This document shows, in pieces, positions 4,108 through 6,341 of a DNA stretch of 6,341 nucleotides. The stretch is from Deltaproteobacteria bacterium. Its GTDB lineage: Bacteria > Desulfobacterota > DSM-4660 > Desulfatiglandales > HGW-15. The position numbers were made by a program, and so were the translations under genes. The notes below the pieces were generated by a model that was not told the DNA's origin, did not search any database, and was given only the letters and a program-made list of their open reading frames with translations. Position 1 is the stretch's first letter. Every line of letters begins with the position of its first letter. Where the stretch lies: contig JAFGPH010000286.1 in the NCBI GenBank assembly GCA_016926135.1, forward strand, positions 1 to 6,341. Direction: 5' to 3'.

Positions 4108-6341
4108 TTATCTCTTTCCCTTGGACCAGCACGTGACAATGGTTGTCGGCACCTGGGTGGGTACCCGACGGAGCAGCCGAATCACCGGTTCCGCCCCTTT
4201 GATGCGGTAGGCGACCTTGATCGATGTAACGCCCATGCTCTCCAGGTCTCCCTTGTTCTCGGGAAAGTCATTGACCGAAAAGGTGCGGCTTCCGTCCCTG
4301 AATTCCTTCAGGAACTGAGGGAAACCCATCTTGCCCTTGTATGCCTTGCGGAGAGTGACTTGGGGGAACGACAGGGTGAGCGAGACATCCCCGCACTTCT
4401 CCGGGTCCCACGTGATGGAGGCGCTGTTCGGAAAATTGTAGTTTTCCAGGCTCTTCTTTCCGTCGGAGCAGTTCACCACGAGCACGCACGAAAAGGGCTC
4501 TGCCTTCGCGTCGTCATTCACATCCAGGGGCAGGGTCTCCAGGGAGACGGTGTAGGACGGCTCGAAGTTGATGACCCCCTCGGACCCCTGATTCAGGAAC
4601 TGGATGAACTCGGGCTTGAAAGGGATGGTGTGCTTTCTGAAATCCTGGCGGGCATAATACCCCGCCTCACTTCGGGCGAGGAAAGGCTTTGCCGTATTCT
4701 CGATATACTTCCACACCACGCCCTCCGTTTTGTTGAAGAGGACTCGGGCAGCCCTGTCGGGATCGGCGTCCTGGAGGACCCCAAGCACCTGCTCCTCCCA
4801 CTGGCCCTGCAGGAAGCAGGATGTCTCGTCCGAGGCATAGGCCATGACAAAATCCAGGGGTCCGAAGATCAGGTCCCATATCTCCGGCAGATCCATCTTG
4901 CCGTCCAAGAGGCCCTTCAGCTTGTAGTAACTGCTGTATGCGACGGCAAAGGGAGACAGTTCCGTGTTGGGTGCCTCCATGTAGGGAAAACTGCCCGAGT
5001 ACATGTCGTAACATTCCTTTCGGGAAGAGACCCCCACATTGATCTTGGCCAGGGTGTCCAGGTACTCGTTCCACGCCTTGCCCTGAAGCATCATATCGTC
5101 CAGATCCTTGGCCTTTTCCTCGTCGGTCTTCTCAAAAACCTTCTCTTTGAGTTCCGCCTCCTTTGCCCGCAACTTGCCCGTGATGGAGCCCCCCTTTTCC
5201 TTTTCCTTTTCGGCCCTGGCGAGTTGCCTGACTTTCTTCAGCCGCGTGACCATTCCCGCCCAGGAGGGGACTTCCGTCTCCGGCTTGAGCAGGTCAATCT
5301 CGTCGGCCACCTTGTCCAGCAGTATAAAATAGGGGTTCCGCTCCGTGGTCATCAGGGAGGCCATACGCTGCCATCCTGCGATGGTATCCAGCCGATTCAA
5401 TCCTTCGTGATAACTCTCGATGAACTTCAGCCAGGCTCGGAAGAACTCCTGCTTGTACCAGAGCCAGAATTCCTGTTTTCTTTTCTCAAAAGGGGCCTTT
5501 GACTTTTCGTCTTCCAGGGCGGACTCGATGAACTTGATGAACTCCTCAATGTGCTTGCGGCCGGCATCGGTGTAAGCGCCGGAGAGCAACACCTTGCCCT
5601 TGTAGTCGCCAATCTCCGAAACGCCCCAGAAGTCGGTGAGGCGGATGTCCGGCACACCGGGAACCCACTTGTGGACCAGCCATTTCAGGTCGCTCCCTTT
5701 CCTCTCCAGGAGCTGAATGAGGGCCACCCTCATCTGGGCCAACCTCTCTGTGGAGTCTCTTCGTTCAGCCCCCCAGTCAAGGTAGGCATAGTAAACATCG
5801 CCGAATTTGGCGGCAATCTGGGGCGCCAGTTTCAGCTGGGGGTCCTGGGTTTCCAGGAGACTGGAGGTGATCTTCTTGAATTCACCCCTCAGGGGAAGTT
5901 TCTTGCCGGCCAGGTGCTCCCTGAGTATGGTGATCCGGGCCACCACGTAACCCGCGTAGTCTACGAATTCCTCCTCCGGTGTGTTCTGGTTCACCGAGCC
6001 GATGTGCTCATAGAACTTGTCGTCCACGGGTTTGAGAAAACCATCCCTGAAAAGACGCGAGAAGTGCTTTTTCAATTCGTTGACGGCCATCCGGCTCTGG
6101 TCGAGCCCCAGTCTCGGGAGGAGCCAGGAGCGGTTTCTCCGCTCCATATCGAGGATTTCGATCCTCAGTTTGTCCAGCGTCTCAAGATCCGCGGACCTGT
6201 TGTTGGTGAGACGGGGCGGATAAAAGAAGTCCTCTTTGAACTCCTGGATGGTTTCGGCGTTCTGATAGAAGGAAAACGTGAGAAAGCCGCAGGCCGCCAG
6301 AACGATCAACAGCCACGAAAGGAGCCCCAGGCTTCTGGTCA
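4108..6341 (-). CDS. tssM: TssM (IcmF-like), T6SS membrane-complex protein, C-terminal part (partial)
   Basis: The minus-strand frame is open from the window edge (first full codon at 6339) to a TAA at 4108, giving 743 residues of a protein normally 1100-1300 long. It starts with SLGLLSWLLIVLAACGFLTF, a hydrophobic membrane segment corresponding to the last transmembrane helix of TssM, so nearly all the rest is periplasmic. The N-terminal membrane hairpin and the cytoplasmic, often Walker A-bearing domain are outside the window. The TTG at 6307-6309 is internal, not a start. Helical periplasmic regions include FWGVSEIGDYKGKVLLSGAY (about 238-257) and FGPLDFVMAYASDETSCFLQ (about 492-511). A Lys/Glu-rich stretch lies at about 366-412. 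The final 150 residues form a probable beta-rich IcmF C-terminal domain with MGFPQFLKEFRDG. TssM joins TssL and TssJ in the trans-envelope channel and its C-terminus meets TssJ. The sequence is divergent from enterobacterial TssM, so assignment rests on architecture, C-terminal motifs and context. Confidence 0.9.
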   Translation of the reverse strand, partial: TRSLGLLSWLLIVLAACGFLTFSFYQNAETIQEFKEDFFYPPRLTNNRSADLETLDKLRIEILDMERRNRSWLLPRLGLDQSRMAVNELKKHFSRLFRDGFLKPVDDKFYEHIGSVNQNTPEEEFVDYAGYVVARITILREHLAGKKLPLRGEFKKITSSLLETQDPQLKLAPQIAAKFGDVYYAYLDWGAERRDSTERLAQMRVALIQLLERKGSDLKWLVHKWVPGVPDIRLTDFWGVSEIGDYKGKVLLSGAYTDAGRKHIEEFIKFIESALEDEKSKAPFEKRKQEFWLWYKQEFFRAWLKFIESYHEGLNRLDTIAGWQRMASLMTTERNPYFILLDKVADEIDLLKPETEVPSWAGMVTRLKKVRQLARAEKEKEKGGSITGKLRAKEAELKEKVFEKTDEEKAKDLDDMMLQGKAWNEYLDTLAKINVGVSSRKECYDMYSGSFPYMEAPNTELSPFAVAYSSYYKLKGLLDGKMDLPEIWDLIFGPLDFVMAYASDETSCFLQGQWEEQVLGVLQDADPDRAARVLFNKTEGVVWKYIENTAKPFLARSEAGYYARQDFRKHTIPFKPEFIQFLNQGSEGVINFEPSYTVSLETLPLDVNDDAKAEPFSCVLVVNCSDGKKSLENYNFPNSASITWDPEKCGDVSLTLSFPQVTLRKAYKGKMGFPQFLKEFRDGSRTFSVNDFPENKGDLESMGVTSIKVAYRIKGAEPVIRLLRRVPTQVPTTIVTCWSKGKR

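Noticed and set aside
3413..4210. A 265-codon open frame on the plus strand, antisense to tssA
   Set aside because: No plausible ribosome binding site or domain; the sense strand carries a well-conserved TssA frame.
4096..5502. A 468-codon open frame on the plus strand, antisense to tssM
   Set aside because: The translation is low-complexity Leu/Gly/Arg-rich sequence typical of antisense frames in GC-rich DNA, and the sense frame is a clear TssM.

Overview
This window is a stretch of a type VI secretion system (T6SS) locus. Every gene lies on the minus strand, so transcription runs from position 6341 towards position 1. In transcription order it holds the 3' part of tssM (IcmF-like membrane-complex protein), tssA (baseplate and sheath-assembly cap protein with an ImpA N-terminal and a VasJ-like C-terminal part), tssB and tssC (the two contractile sheath subunits), and the first 56 codons of hcp (tssD, the inner-tube protein). 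tssM and hcp are cut by the window edges. tssA, tssB and tssC look complete.

The presence of tssM together with classical TssB, TssC and Hcp points to a canonical T6SSi rather than the Francisella (ii), Bacteroidota (iii) or phage-like (iv) types. The GC-rich coding sequence, the strong GGAGG-type ribosome binding sites, the divergent TssM periplasmic domain and the short-unit palindromic repeats between genes suggest a Gram-negative bacterium, perhaps one of the former Deltaproteobacteria (Desulfobacterota or Myxococcota). This taxonomic guess is an inference from style, not from a database match.

Layout: 1-170 hcp start; 171-375 a structured intergenic leader; 376-1860 tssC; a 15-base gap; 1876-2358 tssB; 2359-2497 an intergenic region filled largely by an octamer-based palindrome; 2498-4069 tssA; a gap of about 38 bases; 4108-6341 tssM. 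The tight tssM-tssA and tssB-tssC spacing implies co-transcription. The two longer gaps each contain an inverted-repeat structure and separate the module into tssM-tssA, tssB-tssC and hcp. These are also the points where expression levels would need to change, because sheath and tube subunits are needed in large excess over TssM and TssA.

How the parts work together, from known T6SS biology: TssM spans the inner membrane and periplasm as the core of the trans-envelope channel. TssA binds the membrane complex and baseplate and guides co-polymerisation of the Hcp tube and the TssBC sheath. Sheath contraction then drives the Hcp tube with its spike and effectors into a target cell. No effector, immunity gene, VgrG, ClpV, TssJ, TssL, TssE, TssF, TssG or TssK is visible in this window. 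The genes are ordinary T6SS components. The least expected content is in the two intergenic regions.
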